64,000 nucleotides of DNA from an uncultured Draconibacterium sp. Lineage in GTDB: Bacteria > Bacteroidota > Bacteroidia > Bacteroidales > Prolixibacteraceae. The position numbers and the translations under genes were made by a program. Location: contig NZ_OY771649.1 of assembly GCF_963674925.1 (NCBI RefSeq), positions 806,001 to 870,000 of the forward strand. Reading direction: 5' to 3'. Below, in pieces: positions 35,458-43,464 of this stretch. Below the pieces are notes generated by a model. The model made no database searches and was not told the DNA's origin. It was given only the letters and a program-made list of their open reading frames with translations. The number at the start of each line of letters is the position of its first letter. Positions within the stretch are counted from its first letter, which is position 1.

Positions 35458-36105
35458 TTATATCATCTCCAGCATTTTAGCAACCACATTTGAAGCGCCG
35501 TCTGCAATTTGCGTGATAGTAGCATCAAGCATATAACAAGGCGTTGTAATTACTTTGTATTTTTCGTCAACCACAATTTCGCCATGTGTAGTGGCAACGT
35601 GTGTGGCCCCCAACGATTCCAGCGCTTCGGCAGTTCCTTTATCCTGACCAATGGTAAGTTTTACGTCGCCTAAAACTTTGGCAATAATTGCCGGCGAAAT
35701 GCACAGCGCTCCTACAGGTTTTTCTGCTTCAACAGTAGTTTTAATGGCTTTTTCAACATCAGGATTTACCTTACAATCGGGGCCATCAAAAGCAAATGTG
35801 CAAAGGTTCTTGGCAGCACCAAAACCGCCTGGAAAAATAATTGCATCGTAATCGGCAGCTTTATACTCCGACAATGCTTTAATATTACCGCGAGCAATTC
35901 TGGCGGCTTCTATCATTACATTACGGGTTTCGGGCATTTCTTCTCCTGAAATATGATTTACCACATGCGCCTGATCCACATCAGGAGCAAAACACTGATA
36001 AGCCGCACCCTGCTGTGCAATGGCCAATAAAGTTAATGTGGCTTCATGAATTTCTGCACCATCATAAACACCATTTCCAGCCAATACTACTGCTATATTT
36101 TTCAT
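35458..36105 (-). CDS. elbB: ElbB-type glyoxalase / DJ-1-like protein
   Basis: A 215-residue class-I glutamine-amidotransferase-like protein. The start KNIAVVLAGNGVYDGAEIHE, the segment DAIIFPGGFGAAKNLCTFAF and the nucleophile elbow PVGALCISPAIIA identify ElbB (isoprenoid biosynthesis protein with amidotransferase-like domain). The E. coli relative has weak glyoxalase activity and its physiological role is unsettled. The elbow Cys is in ALCIS and the preceding Glu-rich helix is as expected. Confidence 0.9.
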   Translation of the reverse strand: MKNIAVVLAGNGVYDGAEIHEATLTLLAIAQQGAAYQCFAPDVDQAHVVNHISGEEMPETRNVMIEAARIARGNIKALSEYKAADYDAIIFPGGFGAAKNLCTFAFDGPDCKVNPDVEKAIKTTVEAEKPVGALCISPAIIAKVLGDVKLTIGQDKGTAEALESLGATHVATTHGEIVVDEKYKVITTPCYMLDATITQIADGASNVVAKMLEMI

Positions 36106-36182
36106 TTTATCACCTTTTTAAATTTTCTATTTCAAAGTTACAAGATAAAAAGTGAATCAGAAAGCCCGACTATGATCAGTTC

Positions 36183-37100
36183 TCAACTAATCTGCTCCAG
36201 ATCGTAGGGTGTTTCCTGGTAAACGTAATAATTCAGCCAGTTGGAGAACAACAGGTTTGCCGTTGATTTCCAGCGCATAACCGGAGTTTTCGACGGATCG
36301 TTATTCTGGTAGTAATTTTTAGGAATTTCAATGGGTAAATTTTTGGCCATATCGCGCTTATATTCTCCATCCAGTGTGTTTCTTGAATATTCAGAATGTC
36401 CGGTAATAAATAGCTGTCGGCCGTTTTTGGCTTTTACAATTGACACACCAGCTTCATCCGAATAGGAAATAACCTTCAGCTCATCCACTTTCTCGATATC
36501 CTCTTTGCGAATTTCGGTATGACGCGAGTGTGGGATATTAAAGACATCATCAAACCCTCTGAATATAGGCAGCGTATTGTCCGACAACTGATGCTCGAAA
36601 ACGCCAAACATTTTATTATTGAGCGGATATTTGGGTACCTTGTAATAATGAAACAAAGCCGCCTGTGCCGCCCAGCAAATAAATAACGACGAAGTTACAT
36701 GATGCTCAGCCCAATCCAGGATCTCCTTCATTTCATCCCAATACGTTACATCCTCAAATTCAAGCTGTTCAACCGGGGCCCCTGTAATAATCATACCATC
36801 GTACTTTTTGTTTTTTAATTCATCAAAAGTGTCGTAAAACTCACTCATGTGCTCCGATGGCGTGTTCTTTGGCGTATGTCCTTTTATTTTCAGAAAGTCG
36901 ATCTCAATCTGTAAAGGAGAATTGGACAACAAACGAAGCAGATCCGTTTCTGTTGATATTTTCAGCGGCATCAGGTTTAAGATCACAATTTTTAGTGGTC
37001 GAATATCCTGGTGCGATGCCCGCGATGAATCCATCACAAAAATATTCTCCTCGCGAAGTATTTCAATTGCCGGTAATTTGTCGTTTATATTTAATGGCAT
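36183..37100 (-). CDS. metA: Homoserine O-acetyltransferase (MetA family)
   Basis: A 305-residue MetA-fold enzyme from ATG 37100; an upstream ATG would add eight residues. Catalytic residues fall at the family positions: Cys142 (LFICWAAQA), His235 and Glu237 (ITGHSEYS). Residue 111 is Glu (TGAPVE). Zubieta and colleagues showed that Glu111 directs this family to acetyl-CoA and Gly111 to succinyl-CoA, so the product should be O-acetylhomoserine. That agrees with the neighbouring sulfhydrylase gene, which uses O-acetylhomoserine. It has its own promoter, with a palindrome beside the -7 box. Confidence 0.93.
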   Translation of the reverse strand: MPLNINDKLPAIEILREENIFVMDSSRASHQDIRPLKIVILNLMPLKISTETDLLRLLSNSPLQIEIDFLKIKGHTPKNTPSEHMSEFYDTFDELKNKKYDGMIITGAPVEQLEFEDVTYWDEMKEILDWAEHHVTSSLFICWAAQAALFHYYKVPKYPLNNKMFGVFEHQLSDNTLPIFRGFDDVFNIPHSRHTEIRKEDIEKVDELKVISYSDEAGVSIVKAKNGRQLFITGHSEYSRNTLDGEYKRDMAKNLPIEIPKNYYQNNDPSKTPVMRWKSTANLLFSNWLNYYVYQETPYDLEQIS

Positions 37101-37170
37101 TTTATAGTCGTTTTTTCGTAACAAGAGGACTCGATTTTCAACCTCGCCGCTCCTTTTTTTTCAGTTCGCG

Positions 37171-37203
37171 CAAAAATAACCAACATTATGAATGTTGGAA
37201 AAT
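37171..37203 (-). promoter_or_regulatory. metA promoter with an 8-bp perfect inverted repeat
   Basis: TATTTTTG (complement of 37171-37178) fits the -7 consensus. Immediately upstream, 37180-37198 is a perfect inverted repeat (CCAACATT, three bases, AATGTTGG) that fills the spacer up to the expected -33 position. A repressor or activator binding site is likely from this placement. I saw no second copy elsewhere in the window. Confidence 0.5.
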
Positions 37204-37206
37204 ATT

Positions 37207-37241
37207 TATTCACCTGCTGACTTGAAATCAACAGGTGAATA
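37207..37241 (-). terminator. Stem-loop terminator after metY
   Basis: A 10-bp perfect stem (37207-37216 with 37232-37241), extendable inward by TTGA/TCAG-type pairing, lies 17 bases after the metY stop. The following minus-strand sequence (AATATTTTCC) is only moderately T-rich. Confidence 0.55.
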
Positions 37242-37257
37242 TTGAAGAATAATCAGA

Positions 37258-38559
37258 TTAAACTTTAGCCAATGCCTGTTCAAAGTCGGCAATAATATCG
37301 TCGATGTGTTCCAAACCAACACTAACACGCAATTGTGTTGGTGTTACACCTGCTGCTGCCTGCGCTTCTTCTGATAATTGCTGGTGCGTTGTTGCTGCCG
37401 GCTGAATGATCAGGGTTTTGGCGTCGCCAACGTTAGCCAGGTGACTTACCAGCTCCAGGTTATTTACCACCTGGTTGGCTGTTTCTTTATCACCTTTAAC
37501 ATTAAACGACAGTACACCGCCGGCACCTTTTGGTAAATATTTCTGTGCGTTGGCATACGACGGGCTGCTTTCCAGTCCCGGGTAATTTACACTCTCCACT
37601 TTCGGATGTGCTTCAAGCCACTTGGCCACTGCCAGCGTGTTTTCCACATGGCGATCCATTCTTAGCGACAGCGTTTCCAGCCCCTGTAAAAGCAGGAATG
37701 AGTTAAACGGACTGATTGCCGAACCAAAATCGCGCAATCCTTCAACACGTGCTTTTATAATAAATGCGATATTTCCGAATGGTCCGTCGAAGTTAAACAC
37801 ATCCCAGTACTTCAACCCGTGGTAACCTTCCGATGGCTCGGTGAAACCAGGGAATTTACCGTTACCCCAGTTGTAGGTTCCGGCGTCAACAATTACACCG
37901 CCAATGCTGGTTCCGTGACCGCCAATCCATTTGGTTGCCGATTCCACAACAATGTCGGCACCGTGTTCAATCGGACGAAATAAGTAACCACCGCCGGCAA
38001 AAGTGTTGTCAACAATAAACGGGATATCGTATTTTTTAGCCACTGCAGCAATTGCATCAAAATCAGGAATTACAAATCCCGGATTTCCAATGGTCTCCAA
38101 ATAAATAGCTTTTGTTTTGTCATCGATAAGTTTCTCGAACGATGCAGCTTCCAGATCATCTGTTAAGCGGGCTTCAATTCCCAGTCGTTTAAAAGTAACC
38201 TTAAACTGGTTGTATGTTCCGCCGTATAAATAAGGCGATGAAACAATGTTGTCGCCAATATCCAGAATATTATTCAACGCAATAAACTGCGCGGCATGTC
38301 CCGAAGCCACCGAAAGTGCTGCCACTCCCCCTTCGAGCGCAGCAATACGCTGCTCAAACACATCCGAAGTTGGATTCATAATTCGTGTGTAAATGTTGCC
38401 AAACTCTTTTAGGGCAAACAAATTAGCCGCATGATCGGCATCGTTAAACACGTACGACGATGTTTGGTAAATTGGCACAGCACGCGAGTTTGTTGCTGAA
38501 TCGGGTTGTTGTCCTGCATGCAATTGCAGTGTTTCGAAATTTAATTTTTGTGTAGTCAT
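37258..38559 (-). CDS. metY: O-acetylhomoserine sulfhydrylase
   Basis: A 433-residue PLP enzyme of the Cys/Met-metabolism family that makes homocysteine from O-acetylhomoserine and sulfide. It starts NFETLQLHAGQQPDSATNSR. The PLP environment includes SGHAAQFIALNNIL and IVDNTFAGGG, and the Schiff-base Lys is in VVESATKWIGGHG. Length and the FEQRIAALEGGVAALSVASG segment are typical of MetY rather than the shorter MetB/MetC. It lies 89 bases after the aspartate-kinase-like gene and is probably on the same transcript, behind the Met-rich leader. Confidence 0.93.
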   Translation of the reverse strand: MTTQKLNFETLQLHAGQQPDSATNSRAVPIYQTSSYVFNDADHAANLFALKEFGNIYTRIMNPTSDVFEQRIAALEGGVAALSVASGHAAQFIALNNILDIGDNIVSSPYLYGGTYNQFKVTFKRLGIEARLTDDLEAASFEKLIDDKTKAIYLETIGNPGFVIPDFDAIAAVAKKYDIPFIVDNTFAGGGYLFRPIEHGADIVVESATKWIGGHGTSIGGVIVDAGTYNWGNGKFPGFTEPSEGYHGLKYWDVFNFDGPFGNIAFIIKARVEGLRDFGSAISPFNSFLLLQGLETLSLRMDRHVENTLAVAKWLEAHPKVESVNYPGLESSPSYANAQKYLPKGAGGVLSFNVKGDKETANQVVNNLELVSHLANVGDAKTLIIQPAATTHQQLSEEAQAAAGVTPTQLRVSVGLEHIDDIIADFEQALAKV

Positions 38560-38648
38560 TTTGTTATAATTTTTTGAGTTAGAAACTTGTTGTTACCCCT
38601 AAATCCCTGAAGGGTACTTGATGCTCTTTCAAAAGAAGATCTATCGGG

Positions 38649-39962
38649 TTAGAAAAAAGCGTTATAAATTTCTCGTACACTTTTTTCTTTGTCGGATTCC
38701 TGCACCACCAAATAGCTTACAAGGTCGGATGCTCCGGAGCCGCTTAGTATTACATTAATTTTATTGTTGGCCACTGCAGCAAATATCTTTGCCGATACGC
38801 CGTAAGCCTGTTGCATTCCGTGGCCTACAATACCAATCAGTGCCACGTCGTTCACCACTTTGATATCAGTAACAGCCGAAAAGCCCAATTTGTGCACGAG
38901 TTTTAGCGCTTTTGCACCATTTTCTTTGCTTAAGATAAAATTGATAGACGTTTGCGAGGTAATCACCGACTTAATGTTTAACCCGGCATCGTTCAACTGG
39001 TTGGTAACTTTTGCCAGGATACCCGGTTTTAAACCAACGCCTGGCCCGTCAAGTTTCAGCAGCGAAATATCGTCGGTGCAGGCTACGCTTTTTACAATCT
39101 GCTCTTCAATGTAAGTTTCGGTGTTGATAACGGTTTGAACTTTGCCATCATCTGTTTCAGCGCTCAGTACCTGAATCGGGATATGTGCATGTTCCAGCGG
39201 TTCCACGGTTCGCGGGTGAAACGAGTAGTGCTCGAAATAGGCCAGCTCACTTGCCTCGGAATACGTAAGACGCTTAATAATTTCGGGATTGTCGATAATT
39301 GCAGGTTTGGCCCGCTGAAAAACGTTATCGAGGCCCCAAAGTTTTAACGTGTCTACACCCAATTCTTTGGTAAGAAAAGCTGCCGTGTAATCGGCTGCTG
39401 TTTTACCGGTTCGCGCCAGTTTATTGTTCTCGTCCACTCCAAAAGTTCCGGGAATCAGGTAAACACCTTCATCCAAATTATTGAGTTTATCTGTATCGAC
39501 CGAAAGGAAAGTTGCATTCCCGAAATCGGATGACACTTGCAAATCAATTTCTTCAGGATGTATGATACTTGCTTCGTTCCAGAGCGACGATAGAATCTCG
39601 ACCGACAGTTTTTCAGCAAAACTCAATACCTGATCTTTTAAAGCCCTCGAATAATCGCCGATAAGCCCGATTCCTTTTAGTAATCCAACCAACTGCTTGG
39701 CTAACTTTGAATACGCTTCGGACGGTTGCTCATCAACTCTACCGATATAAAATCCTGAAATCTCGTCTAGTAAACCCTCTTCATCCAATTCTTGAAGAAA
39801 TACCTGTTGCAGATTAAACTGAATAAGATCGAGTAATTGGGGAATAGCCGAAACTACCACATAATTACGACTGTTGCTGCCCGTTAACCAGGCTTGTAAA
39901 TTTTGTAATGCTATTTGGTTGCCAATATGGCTTCCACCAAATCGAATAACATTATTCGACAT
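38649..39962 (-). CDS. Divergent aspartate-kinase homologue with ACT domains
   Basis: A 437-residue protein that aligns by eye along the whole aspartate kinase fold. Segments include LSFAEKLSVEILSSLW (usually GERLS), EGVYLIPGTFGVDENN, and EIIKRLTYSEASELAYFEHY with HPRTVEP. Two C-terminal ACT domains follow (KLDGPGVGLKPGILAKVTNQ; ALIGIVGHGMQQAYGVSAKI). Several catalytic motifs are altered: N-terminal KFGGTS reads RFGGSH, the GRGGSDYTA loop reads ARTGKTAADYTA, and the TDVDG motif reads WGLDNV. It may be an impaired or regulatory kinase. It is the first gene of an apparent operon with metY, 51 bases after a leader hairpin. Confidence 0.85.
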   Translation of the reverse strand: MSNNVIRFGGSHIGNQIALQNLQAWLTGSNSRNYVVVSAIPQLLDLIQFNLQQVFLQELDEEGLLDEISGFYIGRVDEQPSEAYSKLAKQLVGLLKGIGLIGDYSRALKDQVLSFAEKLSVEILSSLWNEASIIHPEEIDLQVSSDFGNATFLSVDTDKLNNLDEGVYLIPGTFGVDENNKLARTGKTAADYTAAFLTKELGVDTLKLWGLDNVFQRAKPAIIDNPEIIKRLTYSEASELAYFEHYSFHPRTVEPLEHAHIPIQVLSAETDDGKVQTVINTETYIEEQIVKSVACTDDISLLKLDGPGVGLKPGILAKVTNQLNDAGLNIKSVITSQTSINFILSKENGAKALKLVHKLGFSAVTDIKVVNDVALIGIVGHGMQQAYGVSAKIFAAVANNKINVILSGSGASDLVSYLVVQESDKEKSVREIYNAFF

Positions 39963-40012
39963 AAAAATATTTTTTTGAAATTTTGTCTGTGTAATAAACG
40001 CTTATACGGAAT

Positions 40013-40046
40013 GCCTTCAATCAACGAATAACCATCGAATGAAGGC
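40013..40046 (-). promoter_or_regulatory. Leader hairpin overlapping the Met-rich leader's stop codon
   Basis: A perfect 7-bp stem (GCCTTCA with TGAAGGC, complements of 40040-40046 and 40013-40019) encloses a 20-base loop with further partial pairing. Its 5' arm begins at the last base of the leader stop codon, so a ribosome at the stop would block it, while one stalled earlier on the Met codons would not. No T run follows it, so it is not itself a classical terminator. Confidence 0.4.
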
Positions 40047-40138
40047 TATCGCATAGACATAAACATAGACGACATAAACATTGCTCCGCAACAGATTGCT
40101 GCGTTAGAAGAAGTAGTATTTCTTTTGTCAATGTTCAT
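40046..40138 (-). CDS. Methionine-rich leader peptide, candidate attenuator
   Basis: A 30-codon frame (ATG 40138, TAG 40046-40048) lies about 15 bases after a predicted transcription start and 84 bases before the aspartate-kinase-like gene. The C-terminal part reads ICCGAMFMSSMFMSMR, with five Met codons in eleven positions and a Cys pair before them. The composition matches the end product of the downstream genes (kinase homologue, metY). A purine-rich GGCAAGA precedes the ATG. By analogy with amino-acid leader peptides in other bacteria, ribosome stalling at Met codons would sense methionyl-tRNA. No homology search has been made; the assignment rests on composition, position and the linked hairpin. 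Confidence 0.6.
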   Translation of the reverse strand: MNIDKRNTTSSNAAICCGAMFMSSMFMSMR

Positions 40139-40159
40139 TCTTGCCGAATTTGTTTAACG

Positions 40160-40189
40160 CAAATATAAATTGATTTTTGATAAATGCAA
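40160..40189 (-). promoter_or_regulatory. Promoter of the Met-rich leader and aspartate-kinase-like operon
   Basis: TTG (complement of 40187-40189), a gap of 19 bases, then TATATTTG (complement of 40160-40167) form a full consensus match. Transcription would start near 40153, giving a leader of about 190 bases before the kinase-like gene. Confidence 0.65.
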
Positions 40190-40310
40190 GCTTATCTGGA
40201 ATGATTTTAGATAAAATTCACATTGGGATTTTAGCTGCCTTTAATGAATTCTCAGAATTTAATCTAACTTTTTTTTCATGAAACTGATTAATAAGCAGAC
40301 AAATTGATGT

Positions 40311-40976
40311 TTATTTGGCTCTAAAATAATACCCAAGTTTTGCTGTCCAACAAATATCTTCTATTACTAAGGACATATCATCAGTTTTGCGCGTTAAGTT
40401 GTGACTATATTCTATCTCGAAATAAATCGACTTACCCAGTTCTACACCGGCTCCTGCCACCCCATTTAAACAAAACTTATTAAATGAATCAATGCGATCC
40501 CCGAATACAGGAAATCTCAATCCGGATTCCACTTCTGTAAAATATGAATCTTTATAGGCAAGCAAATATTCCCCTCTTGCTCCCAATAAAACGTAAGGAG
40601 AAAAATTAGTTACAAATGGTGCTAATCTGCAAGTGAAGTCAAGTGCCAGGTTATGAAAAATTACATCTCTGTCAATTGTTCCGGCATCAGCTCCATCTAC
40701 AAGATATAACTCCTGATCATTTAGAAATCCTTTTTGCACATATCCGATATCTGATCGGAGAACAAACAGTTTATTTAAATCTTTTTCTGCCGAAAGAAAA
40801 GCAGCAAATCCAAAACGGTAGTCTGTATTGACCTCCCATTGCGATAAAATTTGATAACTCCATTTCTGTGTTGTGTAATTAGTTCCAACAAAGACGCCAT
40901 AACGATCTACAAATTGGGCTCTTAAGTTAATTACTCCTAAAAAAAGAATGGAAATAATAATGAGTGTTTGTTTCAT
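40311..40976 (-). CDS. Outer-membrane beta-barrel-like protein
   Basis: A 221-residue secreted protein with signal peptide (FLGVINLRAQF). The body alternates hydrophobic and polar residues with aromatic girdle positions (KWSYQILSQWEVNTDYRFGF, YVLLGARGEYLLAY, YFEIEYSHNLTRKTD) and ends in a Tyr-Phe strand (AKLGYYFRAK), consistent with an eight- to ten-stranded PorT/OmpA-like barrel. I do not recognise a closer family. It stands alone, upstream (in the leftward direction) of the kinase-like gene's promoter. Confidence 0.7.
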   Translation of the reverse strand: MKQTLIIISILFLGVINLRAQFVDRYGVFVGTNYTTQKWSYQILSQWEVNTDYRFGFAAFLSAEKDLNKLFVLRSDIGYVQKGFLNDQELYLVDGADAGTIDRDVIFHNLALDFTCRLAPFVTNFSPYVLLGARGEYLLAYKDSYFTEVESGLRFPVFGDRIDSFNKFCLNGVAGAGVELGKSIYFEIEYSHNLTRKTDDMSLVIEDICWTAKLGYYFRAK

Positions 40977-41033
40977 AGCTAACTTTTAAGTAATATTTTT
41001 TATCACAAATTAATATTTATGATAAACGTTATA

Positions 41034-41594
41034 TTACTCGTTATATTGCTCGGGTCCAACAGATATTTTGGTTACAAACACCCCGTTTTTGTCCACATAT
41101 TTGTAGTTCATGGTTACCTGGTTTACGCGGAATAATTCCATATCGGGGTTGGTTTTTATGTTGTTGGTTATTTGCGGAATCAGGTACGCCTCAAAACTGC
41201 TGATATCGATCGAGTCTTTTACCAAAGTCATAAGCGAATAGTTGTATTGAAAAGTATTATTGGGCATTGCCGCAGCATTATCGAGGCGGGTTTCCGCATC
41301 CACCATTAAGGGGCAGGCTTCGTTTAATTCGCTGGCGGTTTTCATTAAAACCTTATCGAAAGTAAAAACGCGCTGTACCAGCTGTTGAACAACAAAAAAG
41401 GCAACCACAAAAGCAACCACACTAACAAGCGCAACCAGCAACTTCTTTTTCGGCGAACTCTTTGGCTGTTTTGCAAGCGGCTGTTCCAGGGTTTCCTGGG
41501 GTTCTACTTTTGGCAGTTCGTATCCACAATAACGGCAGTATTTGGCATTGGTTTTATTGTCTTCGTTACAATGCGTACACTTAACTAGTTCCAT
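41034..41594 (-). CDS. Zinc-ribbon, single-span membrane protein
   Basis: A 186-residue protein. The N-terminus is a zinc ribbon (CTHCNEDNKTNAKYCRYCGY, two CxxC knuckles at residues 6-9 and 20-23). A Pro/Lys/Glu linker and one transmembrane helix (about residues 52-75, LLVALVSVVAFVVAFFVV) follow. The C-terminal domain (residues 80-186) has no motif I recognise. The topology places the ribbon in the cytoplasm and the C-terminal domain in the periplasm. Function unknown. Confidence 0.75.
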   Translation of the reverse strand: MELVKCTHCNEDNKTNAKYCRYCGYELPKVEPQETLEQPLAKQPKSSPKKKLLVALVSVVAFVVAFFVVQQLVQRVFTFDKVLMKTASELNEACPLMVDAETRLDNAAAMPNNTFQYNYSLMTLVKDSIDISSFEAYLIPQITNNIKTNPDMELFRVNQVTMNYKYVDKNGVFVTKISVGPEQYNE

Positions 41595-41957
41595 TTTAGT
41601 TGGTTTTTTGATTGGTTGTATAATTGATTTCTTCGGATACCAAAGTAATAATATTTTTGATAAATGGATTTATGTTTAAGGATTATGAATGGTATGTTTT
41701 TTAATTCTTTTATTGGCTCTTTGCCCGGCTTTACGCATTACTAATTGATAGGCTTAATCATATTAAACAAAAGAGCATGTAGCAAACCAGAAGAAAAGCT
41801 GACGGTTTAATTAATGCGGTTTTTAAACCAGAATTGTGCAAAACATTAGACAGACATCTAGTTACTGAAAATTCTGTGTATTTGAGGTATAATTTTGTAG
41901 AGTTAGGTTTGTGATATTATTTGGACTGGAAACATATTCTATGTCAGACTTAAACAA
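41595..41957. other. Intergenic region without an assigned gene
   Basis: AT-rich sequence upstream of the zinc-ribbon gene. A near-consensus -7 box on the minus strand (TTACTTTG, complement of 41641-41648) may serve that gene. I see no convincing coding frame, repeat or RNA here; a small rightward frame over 41911-42096 runs through the terminator and is not supported. Confidence 0.4.
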
Positions 41958-41992
41958 AAATCGCCAAAAGACAGTTTGTCTTTTGGCGATTT
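41958..41992 (-). terminator. Intrinsic terminator of the F5/8-SusCD-DUF3472 cluster
   Basis: A 16-bp perfect stem (41958-41973 with 41977-41992, loop of 3) is followed on the minus strand by TTGTTT. It lies 41 bases after the DUF3472 gene stop. Confidence 0.85.
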
Positions 41993-42032
41993 GCATTTTG
42001 TTGACTTTTAATCCAACTCCCGCAAAATTGAA

Positions 42033-43382
42033 TTATTCCAAAGGCAGCGTGCTAAAGTCGATATCCGGCGCCACTCCCAAAACCGGCCGCTCATGATAGG
42101 TATCAACCACAGAGGTTTCATTGAAAAAACCACAGTTTTTTAGATAAAAACCATTGTCGCCGCTAATGTATCCTCCGGCGTAGTCCAGGCGTGCTTTATC
42201 GCGTGCGGTAGGATCGGCAGTAAACTTTGCTTTGGTAACTTCGTGCCACGTACCATTTGTATCGTAAACCCATTGATTATTGTAATTCGCCATACGTTGA
42301 AGCGGCCCTGTTTTCGTATCGAAATTCTCAAGGAAAGAGTACAAACTGGTCAAATAGGTACTTATTTTAGGACGACGCCAGGTAGCTATGAAAAGCCATT
42401 CTTCTTGTTCGGTATCATAAAACCAGGCTGAATAATCGGTTGTATTTTCGCCACTTGGCACCCCCTTCAGTAAAAAGCTGTAAGTAGTTCCTGCTTTCCA
42501 GTTCACCTGCATGTAACTTTGTCCGCCCGAGCCTTCATTTCCAAAATCGTTGGTGGTTGTATTGGCGCCTTTGGCAATCAGTTGTACACGCTGATCTTCA
42601 GGAATTGTACTTGGGTCATCTGTTGAATACGGGCTCCACACCGAAAAAAGTACTCTTCGTTCAGAGATAGAATTTACCTGCATTCCAAAGTATCCCTGGC
42701 CAAAACCATTTGCCATGTAATATGAGCCGATCACATCGTTACCTTCAGGAACAGTTACTTCGTTATAAAACCAAACAACGTCCGATGCTTCAGCTGGCAC
42801 GGTATAACCTAAATGCACCGACGGGCCGCGGCGTCCCCAGTAGAAATAATCTTCGTTTGAAAAATGCACTCCTGACTTGCACGCATCGCCGCCAAGCGAA
42901 ACCGATTCAAGTATTGCAAATTGATCGGCAGTTTTATCTTCTCCCTGTAAATCGAGGTAATAATAGCCCGGCTCCGACACGGTGAACGATCCTACAAACT
43001 CTAACTGGTTTGAGGTGTTATCAAAAACAAGTTCAGAAGTTTCGTTTAAAAAAGTAGCTTTTAACGTTGAACTACCGCTGCTTACTTTTCCCTTTACACC
43101 AATATGAATGCTGCCTGCCGACTCTACCCGAAACCAGGTTCGCAGAACTGAAGATTTTGAACTCCAGTTGAAATTTTTAAAGTCGTCAGTCTTTAGCTGG
43201 GCTCCACCAACATTGGTAACAAACCAACTGTTTCCTTCGCACGGAATTTGGTAGGACATAGTCGGAATTACCTCTTCTGTTACTTCGTCTTTTTGACACG
43301 AAATAACCGAAAGTGGAAAAACCAACAATATGAAAAACAAGTTCAGTCTAAATTTTTGTCTCATCTGTCTTATCTGTTTCAT
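42033..43382 (-). CDS. Lipoprotein with DUF5077 and DUF3472 domains
   Basis: A 449-residue lipoprotein from ATG 43382 (ATG 43364 also fits), with lipobox FPLSVISCQKDE. The N-terminal half of the mature protein (about residues 35-170) is a beta-sandwich of DUF5077 type (GNSWFVTNVGGAQL and VSEPGYYYLDLQGEDKTADQ). The C-terminal part is DUF3472 (SVHLGYTVPAEASDVVWFYN and YYMANGFGQGYFGMQVNS; TWRRPKISTYLTSLYSFLEN). Both are linked to glycan utilisation loci and probably bind carbohydrate at the cell surface; no enzyme activity is known to me. It follows SusD by 82 bases and is followed by a strong terminator, closing the cluster. Confidence 0.85.
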   Translation of the reverse strand: MKQIRQMRQKFRLNLFFILLVFPLSVISCQKDEVTEEVIPTMSYQIPCEGNSWFVTNVGGAQLKTDDFKNFNWSSKSSVLRTWFRVESAGSIHIGVKGKVSSGSSTLKATFLNETSELVFDNTSNQLEFVGSFTVSEPGYYYLDLQGEDKTADQFAILESVSLGGDACKSGVHFSNEDYFYWGRRGPSVHLGYTVPAEASDVVWFYNEVTVPEGNDVIGSYYMANGFGQGYFGMQVNSISERRVLFSVWSPYSTDDPSTIPEDQRVQLIAKGANTTTNDFGNEGSGGQSYMQVNWKAGTTYSFLLKGVPSGENTTDYSAWFYDTEQEEWLFIATWRRPKISTYLTSLYSFLENFDTKTGPLQRMANYNNQWVYDTNGTWHEVTKAKFTADPTARDKARLDYAGGYISGDNGFYLKNCGFFNETSVVDTYHERPVLGVAPDIDFSTLPLE

Positions 43383-43464
43383 CTGTCTGCTGTTAAAAAA
43401 AATCAGACTTTCGTTGATGTAAATATACACCACAAAAGCCTGATTTATTATCTATTAAAATTGA

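Noticed and set aside
38649..39962. Frameshifted aspartate kinase pseudogene
   Set aside because: The frame is intact over its full length with conserved ACT domains; the changes are spread over several motifs and not explained by a frame change.
39963..40189. SAM riboswitch upstream of the methionine operon
   Set aside because: The leader is short, its hairpins do not form the multi-way junction or pseudoknot of known SAM classes as far as I can fold by eye, and a Met-rich frame fills the space instead.
41911..42096. Small rightward protein of 61 residues
   Set aside because: It runs across the terminator hairpin and into the end of the DUF3472 gene on the other strand, with no recognisable domain or start signal.
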